Below, in pieces: positions 1 to 13,500 of a DNA stretch of 64,000 bases. Both the position numbers and the translations under genes were made by a program. How positions within the stretch are numbered: the first letter of the stretch is position 1; every line of letters begins with the position of its first letter. The stretch is from Agelaius tricolor (lineage: Eukaryota > Chordata > Aves > Passeriformes > Icteridae), in contig JALJCS010000051.1 of NCBI GenBank assembly GCA_023055355.1, positions 124,001 to 188,000 of the forward strand, given 5' to 3'. The notes beneath the pieces are model-generated. The model was not told where the DNA came from. It saw nothing but the letters and a program-made list of their open reading frames with translations, and made no database searches.

Positions 1-1383
1 ACAGTCAGCTCAGGGGCTGAGTCTTCTCCACTTTATGCTGGAATCACTTCTCATTCATGGCATTGGCACTGCAGGAAATGTGTTCTGAAAGAGCCCTGCA
101 ATCAGAGTGATGGAGCAGAAGCAGTGGGAGGCCTTTAGGTGCCACTTCAGGCTCCTGCTAAGTTTCATTCAGCTCTGCTCAGCTTTTCCAAAAGCAACAC
201 GGTGCTCTGCTTTCCCTTTGAAGAACCACAGCACATCCAACGCTCCTGGAGGTTTTCACCTTCACTTGTGATTGTTTTGCAGTTTCCCAAGAGAGTTGAG
301 AGGGAAAAAGTTGAAAAATGTCACCAGTTGTGTTCCAGTGTAAAGAGGAAAACAGAGACCATTGGAATTTCCGTCAGGGAAACATTTCTCAAATGAGCCT
401 TGTGCCAAGAGTGGGCTGGTGGGAAGAGACAGGAGGGAGTCCAAATCATCTGGTTTAGACTTTCTGAGAGCATTTTGGTGCTCAGGGGTTGATGATATCT
501 GTGTGCTAGAAAATGCATGTGTGCTGTGTCTGTGAATCCCAGAGGGCAGCACCTGGCCTGCTGGCTGCAGGCAGGAATGCCCAGCAGCCCAGCTTGCCTG
601 CACAGGCAGCAAGAAGCCCTGCAGAGCCAAGATTGGCTTTGCATACTGGAACCACACTGTCACTCAGTGCTGGTCATGTTTCTCCAGGCAGAAAATGCCT
701 TTGAAGCCCAGAGTCAATAGGCACAGCCTGTCTGTGTTTCCATCACTTTTGGCAAGCTGAATGCTCTCATGGTTTTAAGATTCCTCCTTGCTGCTTTACT
801 GCCCGTTTAAATTCTCTTTGCCATCTCCTTGTTTTAGGGATTGTCTTGCTGTGTTCCTTCTTTTGCTTTTCAGGTTTACTTTTATTCCCAGGAAGGCCAC
901 AGTGGTTTGGTCTCCTCTCTTGCTGCTCTGCCTGCATGACTCTATCTCCACAACGTCCCTACCCAAACCTCATCTGCTAGAAGGGAATTTTTTCCTTCCC
1001 CCAGGACAATTTGATGCTTTGCTTTCAGGTAGCACATTCGCCCCTGGAACATGACAACTTCGTGGCTGTGTGCAGGCAGAAGCCAGCAGGTTTTTTGGCC
1101 TTGTTGAATATGCAGATGACTTGGTTCAGGTGCTCTGTCTCCATCCTGCTGGTGCTGACCTGCTTGGCCCTTCCTTCCCACCAGGCACTGCCCTACTGGC
1201 CCTGGCCACAATGCTGGAGCCAGACAGGAGGGATTCAAGCTCAGCCTTGTGAATGATGTGCCTGTGCCTGCACAGCTGAAAGTGCTTTGGAAAAGGGGCC
1301 AGGGAGGGATGTCAGCAGGGCACGGACAGGTCTCCTCTCGTTTCCACAAGTGGCAAAATCATCATGTGATGTCTTTGCTGCAG
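1..1383. other. Presumed intron 5' of the first visible HYDIN-like exon
   Basis: I see no exon here that has a plausible splice frame and family similarity. The stretch ends in an acceptor at 1382-1383. The first visible exon starts well inside the protein, so upstream exons must lie outside the window. Confidence 0.5.
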
Positions 1384-1518
1384 ATTGCTCAGATGGTGAA
1401 GGTCTGCATGGAGAGCTCACCTTACTTCCAGCTGGCCTGCCCCAGTGATGTGTACCACATCGTGCCACCAGGCGCCTCCGCCCCTGTGCGCATCCGCTTC
1501 AGCCCCGACGAGAACAAG
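1384..1518 (+). CDS. HYDIN: HYDIN-like exon 1 (first visible)
   Basis: Residues 1-45 of the visible protein, phase 0-0. It encodes VKVCMESSPYFQL and VPPGASAPVRIRFSPDE, the end of an ASH domain. The acceptor follows TTTGCTGCAG and the donor is AAG|GTGAGG. Confidence 0.85.
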
Positions 1519-4500
1519 GTGAGGCTGGAGGAGCCAAAGCACACAATGATCTCCACAGCCATTGTTTTCCCTGCACTCTGCTCCAGCCCATTGCATGCTG
1601 TGAGCTGGGCTCCAGGCCCTGGGCAGGCAGCCTGCAGCAGCCAGTCACACCTTGGCACTGCTGGCAGGCACTGCAGCCAGGCCTGACAGGCTCTGCTTCC
1701 CCTCCCTGCACATCCCTGAGCATTCCCAAGGGAAGATGCACAGGGAACAGGATGAAAATGACAAAGAGATGTTGACAGATGTTCAGCCATCTCTAGGTCC
1801 AGTGGAAGGGGTTTCATTATTATGGAAAACACTCGAGGGACAAAGAGGTCAGAGAGCTTTCCTCCTTCCTGACTGCCAACAGCTTCCCTGCCTGCCCCTG
1901 GGCTGGAGCAAAGACGGTGCTTTTTCACCCCCTCTGTTCTGCAGCCTTGCAGCTGTGCTGTTCCAGAGCACAGGTGACCAGGGCACAGCTGCAGGGGCAG
2001 GGCAGAGGATGTGCTGTGCCCGTGAGCCCAGCCTGGCACAGGCACACTGGGCTCTGGGTGCCCTTGGTCAGCAGGAGGTTGCTGAGCTGCAGGGGACTTG
2101 GACACCTGCCTGAAGGAGCTCGTGTAGGGCAGGTACAAGCTGCAGGCAGAGCTGTGGGCCCAGAGCCTGTGGCAGTGGCACTGCTGGGGCTCTGTCTTCA
2201 TGCCTGTCACTGTGCTTGCTCTGTCAGCTGGCACCCATTCCGTGCCAAAGGTGCTTCTGCATGGAGGTTTGAACGGCAGTGCTGAGGCCCTGGCAAGTCT
2301 GATCTCGCTCCTGGCATCTGGAGACTTGTTCATACAGAAGGGTTTAGGACATGGCATGGAAGGGAGGAAGCCTTGCAGGCAAACAAAGAGAGGCCCTTTC
2401 CAACAGCATCCTGCAACCTCTTAGCACTGTTCTTCTCCTGACTTGGTTGGAGAGGCAAAGTTAGAGGGGAGTTCTGAGCCAACTGATGTTTCTGCACCAG
2501 GCCAGAGGTGCAGGATCTCTTTGGGTGCAGCTGTTTTCTCATCTTCCTCTTGCTGCTTAGAGTCAGTTGAACACTTTGTCCTATTCTCAGACAGTGGGAA
2601 TATAGAAACCTAAAGAGGAATGTGCTGTGTTCCCTAGCTCCATGTTCCTTAGAAGGAGCTTAGGAATTATTTAATATCATTAAAATTTGTGAGTGAAAAT
2701 GATGGTGGCCTAGGGCAGTTCTCCGTATGACCCAAGTGACACAAGAGCTTAATGCCACTGGGATAGCTTTTGCAAAGGGCACTGGTGCCTTTAAAATGTG
2801 ACATATTAGAAAAACTCAGTGTTCATTTTAGGGTGGAATAGATAAATTGATGCCCAGTAAATTGATGCCATGGATGAGTTACAGGAAATGGTTTTTCTTC
2901 TGCCACAGGGATGGCACTAAATGCCCTGTGCTGAGCCAGTTTCTTTTCCTGCAGGATTATTCCCATGAGCTCACCTGTATCACGGCAAAGGAGAAGATCG
3001 TTGTGCCAATTCGGGCCATCGGTGCCCGAGCCATCCTGGACTTCCCTGCCCAGGTGGACTTCTCCGAGTGTCCGGTCAAGCACAGCACCCAGAAGACTCT
3101 GCTGGTTCGCAATGTCGGTAACCGGACAGCTCATTACCAGCTGAGCACCCAGAGGTGAGGCAGCTCATCTGTCCCTGTGCAAAGGATATCACCTTTGGGT
3201 GAGAGCAGAGTTGGGAAAGAGCAGCAAAGGAACCAGAGCATCAGAGCTGCTGCCCTGCAGCCCTGGCTGGAAGTGAGCAGGATGGATGGCATCTGCTCTT
3301 GCTTTCAGTGTCCTTAGCAGGATGCAGCCTTTGAGCTTTCTCTGTCCCAGATTTCCTGGAGGGTGCTGGAACACGTTGGTAGCTGGCTTGCTGAGCACAA
3401 GCAGCTTCTGAAATGCTTCCTCACCACTGCCAGCCAAACAGACCCATTCTCTGGGAGGCCCCAGGCACGTGGCTCTCCAGTGGTCCCTGCATCAGATGCC
3501 CAACATGAGCTGTGCTGTGGGCAGCTGGTGCAGTTCCTGTTACTAAAGCTGCTCTGATTTCCCTTGTCACCTCAGAGCATCAGCTGCCTTTTCTGTTCCA
3601 TGATGAACCTTTGAAAGCCAGTTTAAGATTTCAAACAGATGATTTAAATCTCTGAATAAGGCTGTGCCCCCTTTCATTGAGATTTCTTTTTGAATACTCT
3701 GAAGTTCCTGTGTTTCTGCTGTTTTTTCTTTTTGGTTTGTGTTAAATGTTTTCCAAAAGATCATGAACTCTTCACTGGGAGCTTTCATGAAGGTCGAGCT
3801 CCTCTAATGCCTCTCAATGTACCACATGCCCATAGGTATATGCACAGGTGTAGAGGAAATAGGAGATATTTAGGGAAGATGTGAAAAGCACTTGGGCTGA
3901 TTTAGAAGATAAAAGTACAGAATAATTTCTGCTGGAAATCATCTGAGCAGACACACTGCTCAAAGCAAGACCAGTGTCTGGGGATTGCAAGGTGCCATTG
4001 GGAGATCTGGACCTGTCTTTAGATGCCATACAAGAAAACAAACAAACAAATGGACCTAGTTAAAAAGCAGAAGAAAACAACCTATTAAAACCCCCTCCAT
4101 AGCTTCTCTTTTCTGCCTGTTGGGTGCAATGGTGATTCATTGAAAGGGCAGCTCTAACAGGGTGAGAACTGTCTTAAGGAACATCTCACAATTAACAGAT
4201 AAAAGGCCAAAATTTAGCCTGCCAGCCCCATCTCTTGGCAGTGGTTTTCATTTGGTTCTTACAGTGTCAGGGATGTCTCCTTCACAGCTCTTCTATCTGT
4301 GGGCTCAGGGAACAGCTTAGTGATGTTGGCTGAAATGCAGATGACTGCTACAGCAGGAACAGAGGAGTCTAGTGGGTACAGCCCAGGGATGTAGGAGATG
4401 AAGGGGCTGATTTGCACTGAGTTTTTCAGTCCTGAAACTGAGTCCTGGACTTGGCTGGATCCTCTTCTCCTGATAATTTGAAAAGAGGAAGATACCTTCT

Positions 4501-7500
4501 TTCTCAGGCAAGAGAGAAAGAAGTCACCCCTGAAGTCACCCCGAGGAGTGTTATTCCCATCCTGCCATCTGAGGGCAGGAACATGTAACATGGGGCAGCA
4601 GTGGGAAGGGAATGGAATGGAATGGAATGGAATGGAATGGAATGGAATGGAATGGAATGGAAGGTAGTGCTGAAGTGTGGCCAGGGATTCCCTTAAATGG
4701 CAGCTTCTCTGTTCTGGTGGAATTTCTGGCAAAAGAATAAGAAGAAAATCCCGTGCCTTGCCCCCAGCAGGCACTGATCCCCCCGAGCCCCAGCAGGGAC
4801 CTGCAGCAGTGCTGGCATCAGCCCCGGGGCAGATGCAGGAGCACGTGCACTGATCTGGCTCTGGGGCTGCTGAGGCCTTGTCTTTCCTCCCCTCCCTCCA
4901 AAGTCTCACGTCCAGCACATAAACATTGCTGGCCCAAGGCTTCTCCATCAGCCAGTGATGGTCTCACCAGTGGGAATGGGAACAGCTCAGCCCATCATTG
5001 CAGCAAGAGGTCCTGAATGAGCTGAACCTGAAGCAAGTGACATCAATCAAGCTCAGCTTGCCAGATGTTCTCTTTATTTCTGTGTGTGATGTAATCATCA
5101 CCAAACTCCCCAGAACAGACTTTGAAATGACAGATTGACCAGCAGCAAAGCACCCAGGCCAGGAACTTTTGTTTCCTCAGTGGGGCTGGAGAAGAGCACA
5201 AAGCACATTTCCCCTGAGCTGTCCCTGAGCATCAAAGCACAGAGTGCTTGTCAGGCAAGAGCTCTTTACCTGGTGACCAATCCTGATGGCTCCTGTTAAA
5301 TCCAAAGTGCACCAACACATTTGCATTAACATTTCCAACACCTCACACAGAGTTTCTCTGCTGGGCCAAGCAACAGTTACCAGCCTGGATAACAAGCCAC
5401 AGTCCCAGACTGCATTGCTGGTAAACACACAGAAACCTCCTGTTCTGCTTCCTTGATGTGCTCCTGCTCATGGTGCTTCATTTAGCTGGCATGGGCTCCT
5501 TCAGACTGTAAATAGCATCCTCCTTTTGGGTTTCCATGTCACTCTATTGCTCTAATCTGCATTTGCACTCTTTCAGAGTTTTGACTGCTCCTTTTCTTAG
5601 AGCAGCTTTCATTGAAATGTTGATTAAATGTGCCCTTTTTAGGCTAAATCAGGATATTTTCAAGGCAAAATAAACCAAAGAATCACACTGCAAATTCAAC
5701 TGTAACTATTCCTTGGTCTTCAAGGAAAAGTTCCTTCTCCCTGTCTGATTCCTAGGCTGTAATATCCCAGGACAGGTAGTGCCCTAACATCTGCATCTCC
5801 TGAGATGAGGTTTATAGGCAGCAGGAAAAGAGAAATTCCTGAGGCAGTCAGTGTCAAGTTCTGCATGCAGATAGCTCTGAAGCCTCTCTGTGCTCTTCAC
5901 AGACCATTCTCTGATGGGATTGCTGGCAGTGGGACCCTTGAGCCTCATTGCAGAGAGCTGGATGCAGAGTATGGGGGAGCTGAGGTCATTTTACCCCCAG
6001 GATCTTGTGAGGGCTGGATCTCCTCAGCAGTGGCTCAGTGGCTGTTTCTGAGCCTGTCTGTTCTGTCCTCTGCTGCCTGTGCTTGGTTTGCTCCCTGCTT
6101 GCCCAAGGGAGCTGCAGTGCAGCAGGAATCTCCTGGCCAGGTGTCCCCCCAGCCCTGATCCCTCTCTTTGTGTTGCAGTCCTTTCTCCGTGGTGCCGACC
6201 GCAGGAACTCTGGCTGCTGGGGACACCATGCAGGTGACAGTGACATTTCATGCGCTGACCAACGGGGAACATTTTGGGTCCCTGTGCTGCAACACAGGTG
6301 AGTGCTGGCCCTTGCAGGGCACAGGACAGTTCTCCACATGGCTCCCTGTTGTCCCTCCCCCTGCATTCCCTCCAGAGGTACCTCCCTGTTCAGCTTTAGC
6401 CCAAAGAAAACTGAAAACTCCTTGGTGTTCAGGGGCTTGAGAAAGTGGATCCTGTCTAAAGGGTGAAGATTTTTGATTCCTGTTTTGCTGGGAGTTGCTG
6501 AGTGGAGGAAGGAGGATCCCTGATTCTCCACTACCATGTGGCTATGCCTGGGTGAAGTTTTATTTGATTCCTGGGCCGTGCTGGATGTGAGGTCTCCATC
6601 AGACTCTCTCCAATGCAATGGATTTCTTGCACACCTCTGTCCCATATGCTGCTTCTCCACTGGCTTGTCACACATCCTTTTTCTATGTGGCCCTTACACA
6701 TAGATGTAGTTTCTGTCTAATAACATTTTCAGGCCCTCAAGTTCCTGTTTGGTGACAAATCAAGACCAATTTTTCCCTGTGCCCATTTCCCAGGCTGTTC
6801 ATGTTGTTACAAACCTCTCACATCTATCTCCCATTTGATTTCTAGACTGAGGAATCCCATTCAGTCTTAATGTAGAAGCTGCTCTGTACTTATTAATCTT
6901 TCTATTGTCCCTTTTTTATTTAATGTGCAATGCGCCAGCTTGGTTTTTGAGATCAGAACAATAGAAAATATTTCAAGACTGATGTGGCTGTGGGTTTGGA
7001 CAGGGAGATGATGATGATGATTTTCATGGTGTTCATTTGAGAGTGGTTTGTCATATTGCAGAGCCAGGCTGGTTGTGTTTCCTCACCTGTGTCCCCTCCT
7101 GCTGTGCGCTGTCCCTTCACTTGTTCCTCTGGGCCTCCTTTTGCTGCCCACCTGCCCCCAGGCATATTTGCTGGTCAGCAACAAGGGATCCAAGGGATCA
7201 GGAGAGATGGGAGTCTCGTGGGATGCCCAGGGAGACCCTGGGCCAGGCAGGGCTGAACAGGGCTCCTCACCCTGTCACCTGAAGGACTTGGATGCAGAAA
7301 TCCCAGTGATCTGAGTGGGTCACCAGAGCACACTGACCAATCCCACTGTCCATCCTGTCACCTTGGGGCCAAAGCTCTACAAACACACTCAGAAACAAGG
7401 GGTTTAAGGAGCTGCCCAGGACATCCTCACCACTCTACACACAGAGCTGTCAGGATGTGACAAATGGACTGATCCACAGAACTGCTCATTCAGATAAAAA

Positions 7501-10500
7501 CTGTGACACCTTCTTTTGTGCCCTGGGATTTGTTCTGTTCCTTGTGCTTCCATCAGCCAGTGAGCTGAGCAAAGACTCCCCTTTGCTTTGTTCCAGATGA
7601 GCAAAGTATCCACACAAAGCTCCATGGAGAAGCTGTAGATGTTGATGTTGTGTTGAGCACAAATTCCGTGGAGGCTGGCAAGACCTTCATCACCATGGCA
7701 TACCAGACAACCGTGTTCCTGGAAAACAGGAGTAACATCACAGCCCACTTCCAGTGGAAGGCTTTGCCTTCTGAGGAAGATGACTATGAAGAGAAGAGGA
7801 GGTTGGTTTGGAAGATGCATTTCAGTGAGATATATGGCCCAAGACTGAAACTAACCTATGGCCTCAGGGGGGTGTTGGTGCTTTTGAATGGTTTAGGCCA
7901 AGTAAACCATGCCTGGCACTGGGGTGTGTGTCCCTGGGCTTCAGGAGCTCAGCACTCAGCATTCCAGTTCCATTTATACTCCAACCAGGAATGGCATTTT
8001 GGGAAGAAAAGGTTGGTTGCAATGACTGATTTCCTCAGGTTCTAATTGGGCTCCTGTCTCTCTAATCTTCTTCCTACATGACCTGGCAACATCTCCCCTT
8101 CCCAGGGAAGTGCTGCAGTGGGTGCTCTGTGACCTTTATGTGCATCCCCCAAGCAGCTCAGTGGGAGGAAAAGCCAGCTGAGGTGGTCGGTGGATTCTCC
8201 CTCAGTTTTGGCAGAGGCTTTGAGCCAGGAGGTTTCTCAGGAGGGATGTTGGCTTTGGAAACCTCTCCTGAGCTTGCAAGTGTGGGGTGAAACTCCCTGC
8301 TGTGCCAGTGAACAACAAGTTATCCTCTGATCCTTGTGGGACCCTCGTGGCTTGGCTCAGCCTTTGCTGGGGAGCTGCTGCTGCTCCTCCCCAAGTGCTT
8401 TGCTCTCCTGCACTCCCACTTCTCTCTGCAAATCTGTGGCTTATTAAATGATCAGCTGGCCTTGTCTCTCCCTGGGGCTGCAGGCAGTGTCGTTTGCTGC
8501 ACCCATCGGGTGAGGAGTGGCTGGAAAACTTCACGGAGGAGAAAGAAGTAGAGAAGGTGCAGGGCTTTTCTGAAGATCACACTGCCCTCCTGAGAAGCAG
8601 GGTCCAGGAGAAGAAGGCAAAGGTGCAAGATGACCCCCTGCTGTTCGCCAGTGACAATTTTTTCATTGAGCCATTGGTAAGTGACACCCGAGAACCTCAT
8701 TTTCTTCCTCTTCCTCTTCCTCCTCCCAAGCACCCTTCCCCCAGCTGCAGTCACTGGGCAGATCCTCAGCTGGCCCCATGTGCTGGCAGGGAGGACGTGG
8801 AGTTTCTGGAGCGGCTGCAGAGCTCCCTGCTCAAAGCATTTGTGCCCTGCAGGCTCAAGGCAGGGCTGGGAGCCTGACACAGCCCAGCTCTGCTGCCAGG
8901 CTGGAGCTCAAGGCCCTGTGTGCGTGTCCTTGCAGTGTCACAGGGAGCAGTTCCTGTGGGCAGGGGCTCCCCCCACACGTGGGGCTCAGCAGAGGCTGTT
9001 GGAGCACTGCCAGCTCACACACTGACCTGAAGCTTGCAATGGTTCCCTGGCAAAAGGAGGCCAAATTCAGCCCAAGGTTAATGACAGAAATGCCAATCCC
9101 CTCCTGTAACCATGCCTTGCACTATTGCTGAGTGTCCCTTCCAGTGTCATCCTTGTGTGAGCCTGGACACAAGGGTGCAAGGCTGAAATGGGCCTTTGGA
9201 GTTCTCCTGCACACAGGGACACAAAACCTTTTCCTTTTCTGGTGATGCAAGCAAACTGCCACGTGCTCCCATCAGCCAGAGCCCTGATTCTGAGTACTGG
9301 CATTGGGAGAGATGATGAATGCCTGGTGTCTGCACGGAGCAAAATCCCTTCTCATCTTGCAGTAAAGCCCAGAATAATCCCAACCTCTGCTTTCTTTCAA
9401 AATAGCTTAACTAATATCTGTAGTTGTCTCTTCTTGGTTACTCCTATGGCCCATCTAAGGCCAAGAGCCACCAGTGCACAGTGGCACTTACATCCCATGG
9501 AGCTGACAGCAGCATGATGGGACCAAGAGCTTGTGTCAGAGCAGCAGGAATATTGTGGAGAGTGGCAGCTGATCAGCTGAGCATTGAGAGCTTCCAGCGC
9601 TGTGTTGAGCTGGGTTTGGAGGCTTTCCTTGGCTGCTTGTGTTGTTCACTCATCATTGATGCTCAATCAAGGCTTACAGGCCTGTGGTTGGAAACAAGAA
9701 ATGTGGAGTTTGAAGAGCAATGCTTTGCTGTCTCTTTCTGTTGTAGGAGGGAGAAATTGGGCCGAATTGTTCGGCTGAAATCACGGTGACCTTCAAACCC
9801 CTGGAAGCACTGGAGTATCAAAGTGTGGCTTACTGCCATGTCTCAGGTGCAGCTCCTTTGCCCTGCTCCTGTCCCCCTCAGTGAAGCCATGGTGCAAGCC
9901 TGAGCCCACTGGGCTCCCATGGAAGTGCTGGGAAGAGTCCCTGGTCAGCAGGGCAGTGCTGGCACATCCCCCCTGGCCCTGCAGCCTCCAGGGAGTCTCC
10001 TGTGCAAGGCCAGGGCTCAGAATGCTGGCTCTGCCTTACTGATCCCAGAACAGCCCAGGCAGTGCAGGGAGAGGTTTTCATGCCACGGCTTTGCCAGCAT
10101 TTCCTCAAAGGCCAGAGAGCTCCAGAGCAGAACAGCTTTAGTGAACAAGCACTAAGCCCCTGCAGGCCCCTGGCCTCCAGGATGGGTCCATTTGCCATGG
10201 ATCCATCATCAGGTGGAAGGAGCTGAGTTAGAAATGTGCTCCCTGGCCCTGGATCACCTCCCAGTGCCCAGACAGCAGCAGAGCAGAGGTGGCTGAGCCC
10301 CACTGAGCACAGGGTGTTTGTAGAAGGAGCACCCTTGGCCAGCAGCTGCTTCTCTGCCTGTGTGGGAGTTGTCCCCTTGCAGCTCTCACTCTGTGGAAAC
10401 AGAACACAGTGCTGAGTGTCAGAAGGGGAGCACTTGGGCAACAAAGGCCTGTGCTCCTGGCCCGGGTAGTTTGGTAATTGCCAAACTCATCATGAGCTTT

Positions 10501-13500
10501 TGTGCCTGCACTGAATGGATTTCAAAGCTCCTCTAGGTGCACGGGAAGGAAACCACAGAATCACAGTATGATGAGGGTGGGGTGGACCTTAAAGATCATC
10601 TAGTGCCAAGGCCCCTGCCATGGGCAGGGACACCTCCCCCTAGACCAGGTAGCTCCAAGCATGAGTACATCCAGCTCAGAGTCAGGGACTAGCACTGAGG
10701 CAGCCTGGAAAATCCAGTGTGACAGAGGGAATGATTGTACTGCAATGGACATCTCTCCCCAGGCCGTGAGATCAGGCTGCCCCTGTGCCTCAGAGGGAAA
10801 GGCCAAGGACCCCTGGTTGAACTCAGCTCTCCTACGCTGAACCTTGGGAATGTTTTTGTCTACACCCCCTATGTCTATGAGGTGAGCAGCAGGGCTTGGG
10901 ATGGATCCTGATGGCTCCTGAGGCAGCAGCAAGCCTGGTGGAGCTGTGGAATTGCTGCCAACCTGGGCAGCTGTGAGCAGGGAATATTTGATGTACTGCT
11001 CAAACCTGGGGGGTCAGAAACGTGTGTCTGTTGTTCCTGAAGCCCCAGTCCCTGCTTTTGGGCAGCCTTCCTTAGGGATCAGCTGGGAGGCTTCCTGCAA
11101 AACAACCCCTTGCCACATGAAACCAACACTGGGTCAAAAAGCTGCATGTTCAGAGGCTTTTGTGGCAGTGCCAGACACAAGGCACCTTTGGACTGGGCTC
11201 TGCAGAAGCAGCTGCAACAAACTGGCTGCCTTTGAGCTTCAGCCCACTGCAAACAGCTTCCAGTCAAGTGTCCCTGCTTATTGCTGAAGTCACAGGAAAT
11301 CCATCCAGCCTCCTGGCTCAGTGCTGGCCATTGCAAAGGGCTTGGGAGTTCTCTCCCTTGCTGACCAGTCCCTCACCACACTTCAGCCTTGGTGCATCTC
11401 TGGCTCTGGAAGGAGAAAAGTGTTCCTGGGAATAAAGCAAAGGATTTTTCTACCTATTTGCCTGCCCCCCAACAGTGTCAAGTTTGCAAAAAATTCATGA
11501 GGGAGCAACTGAAAGAGGTAGAAAATGAGGCACTACATCATGCCAGACACTTTCAAAAGCACAGCTGGGGAAGGGAAAGACACGCTGAGTTTTCTTACCA
11601 AAGGATGGTGCTGTCTGTACATTTTGATGCTGATGCCTCATTCTCAATGAATTGTTTCCATGGTATGGGAAAGGTGAATGAGTAGATGGTGCTGTTGGAG
11701 CTGTGCTCACTGGGGCAGCAGCAGCTCTGGGGTGATTCACTCCGCAGCTGCAATCACCCCACTCAGGGCTCTCAGGGCCAGCTCCCCATGAGCTTGGTGA
11801 TGCTGAGCAGAGGTGCACTGCTCTGTGTCCATGGGATAAGCCCAGGGTGACTGCAGGTCTGTGGAGTTGCCACTGCTCTGCATGAAAACCCAAAGGCAGA
11901 ACTTGTCCTGTTGTATCTTTTGACTTCTGCCATTCAGCAGCACAAAGCATCTTCTGCCTTTGCTGGGTGTTCATTGCATCATTAGACAATAACTCACAAG
12001 AAGGGAAGGTTCCACCTGTATTTCCATTTTGCTTTCTTGCTTCTGCAGGTGGAACTGATTAACAAAGGAGCTCTTGATGCTCCCTTCACCTATATCCCTT
12101 CAACCACAAATGTGGACTTCTGCTTCACGGTTGAGCCCGAGCAGGGCATGATTGCACCAGGTGGGACCCAGACTGTTCAGATCTCCTTCCATACCACCGT
12201 GCTGGGGAGCTTTGAGGAAAAATTCCAGTTCAGTGTGGCTGGATCTCCTACACCTGTGATCCTGACCATCAGGTAAGGACTCTGGGAGCTTGGTGGGCAC
12301 ATCTGTAGCTGTCTCTGGGACATCCCCCACCTACCTCATTTTGGGGTTGAGCAGAGAAAAAAGGTGATGCCTGAGGTCTTAATCTCTGCTGTGATCCTGG
12401 CATTGCCTTAGTGTCAGGATGCCTCCTGCCCTGTGTGGTACCCAGGAGCTGCAATGACTCCTCCCTGCAGGGATCTCCCTCTGCCTTGGGCCATGGCAGG
12501 CAGTGGGATGGAGCAGCTCTGGGCAGCAGCTGCTCTGGGATGTCCCACCTGAACACCCAGCAAGGCCCCCAGGGCTTTGCAGATGGGCCAGCCTGGGGGA
12601 TTCTGCCCCAGCAGCAGTGTTTTTAAAAACTTCCATTAATAATCCATGCCAGATGGGCAGCAGCAGCCTCAGCTCCCCTCTCATGGCCATGCTGTGGGGG
12701 ACAAGCTGTGCTCCCAGCTCCTGTGCACAGAGTGCTCTGGTGCCTCCTTTGCACAGCCAGCAAAGGGCTGATGTGGGAGTCAGGAACTGTGCAGCAGGAA
12801 CTGTGCCAAGGACAGGGGTACCATCCCATGGGCTGGTGCCATGGCAGGAGACAATCCTGGCCCAGCCAAAGGGAGAAGGGCTGATCACAGGGGAGGCAGA
12901 GCTCAGTCCTCAGCACCACAGCAGCGTGAGGCCTTGTCCCTGCCAGCCTGAGCCATGTGCTGCTGGGATAATGGAGTGGAAGCAGGAGAGCTGATGCTGG
13001 CTGCTCTGCAGCTTTGGAGCTGGGCTCCTGCTGTTGGGGGGCACTGGCTCAAGGCAGTAAAGAAATGAAAGCAATCTGCACTTGATTGTACCAATAAGAT
13101 AAGGGAGATGGATAAAAAGGAACAAGGAAGTTATTATTTGGCAAGAGAAAAGTGATGAGTAGGTCTGCCCATAGTGGAGAAACAATTATGCTGGCTTTGT
13201 TTTTGGAGGAAAAGTGCTGCTTTTTTAGTTTGGAAATCAAGAGGGAACATTTCACCAGTCCTTTCCTCTAGGATTCACCTGTCCCCTGGGTAGAACTGTT
13301 GCTGCTCTTTTCAGAGGATGTTTGGGGCTCCCCTGGATTCATGTCTCAGAACTGTGTCTGTAATGATTGTGTGGGTCAAACTCTCCTGAGAAAGCTCCTC
13401 CACGGGAACAGCAGTTCCAGCTAAGAAGGAGCAAAGCAGGGAACCTGTGGCTGGAAAGGCTGGTTACAGAAGTTTGTGGGGACACCTTGATGTCCATCCC

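Noticed and set aside
4259..4948. 229-codon minus-strand frame
   Set aside because: Runs through the AATGG microsatellite and has no family similarity; it lies within a HYDIN-like intron.
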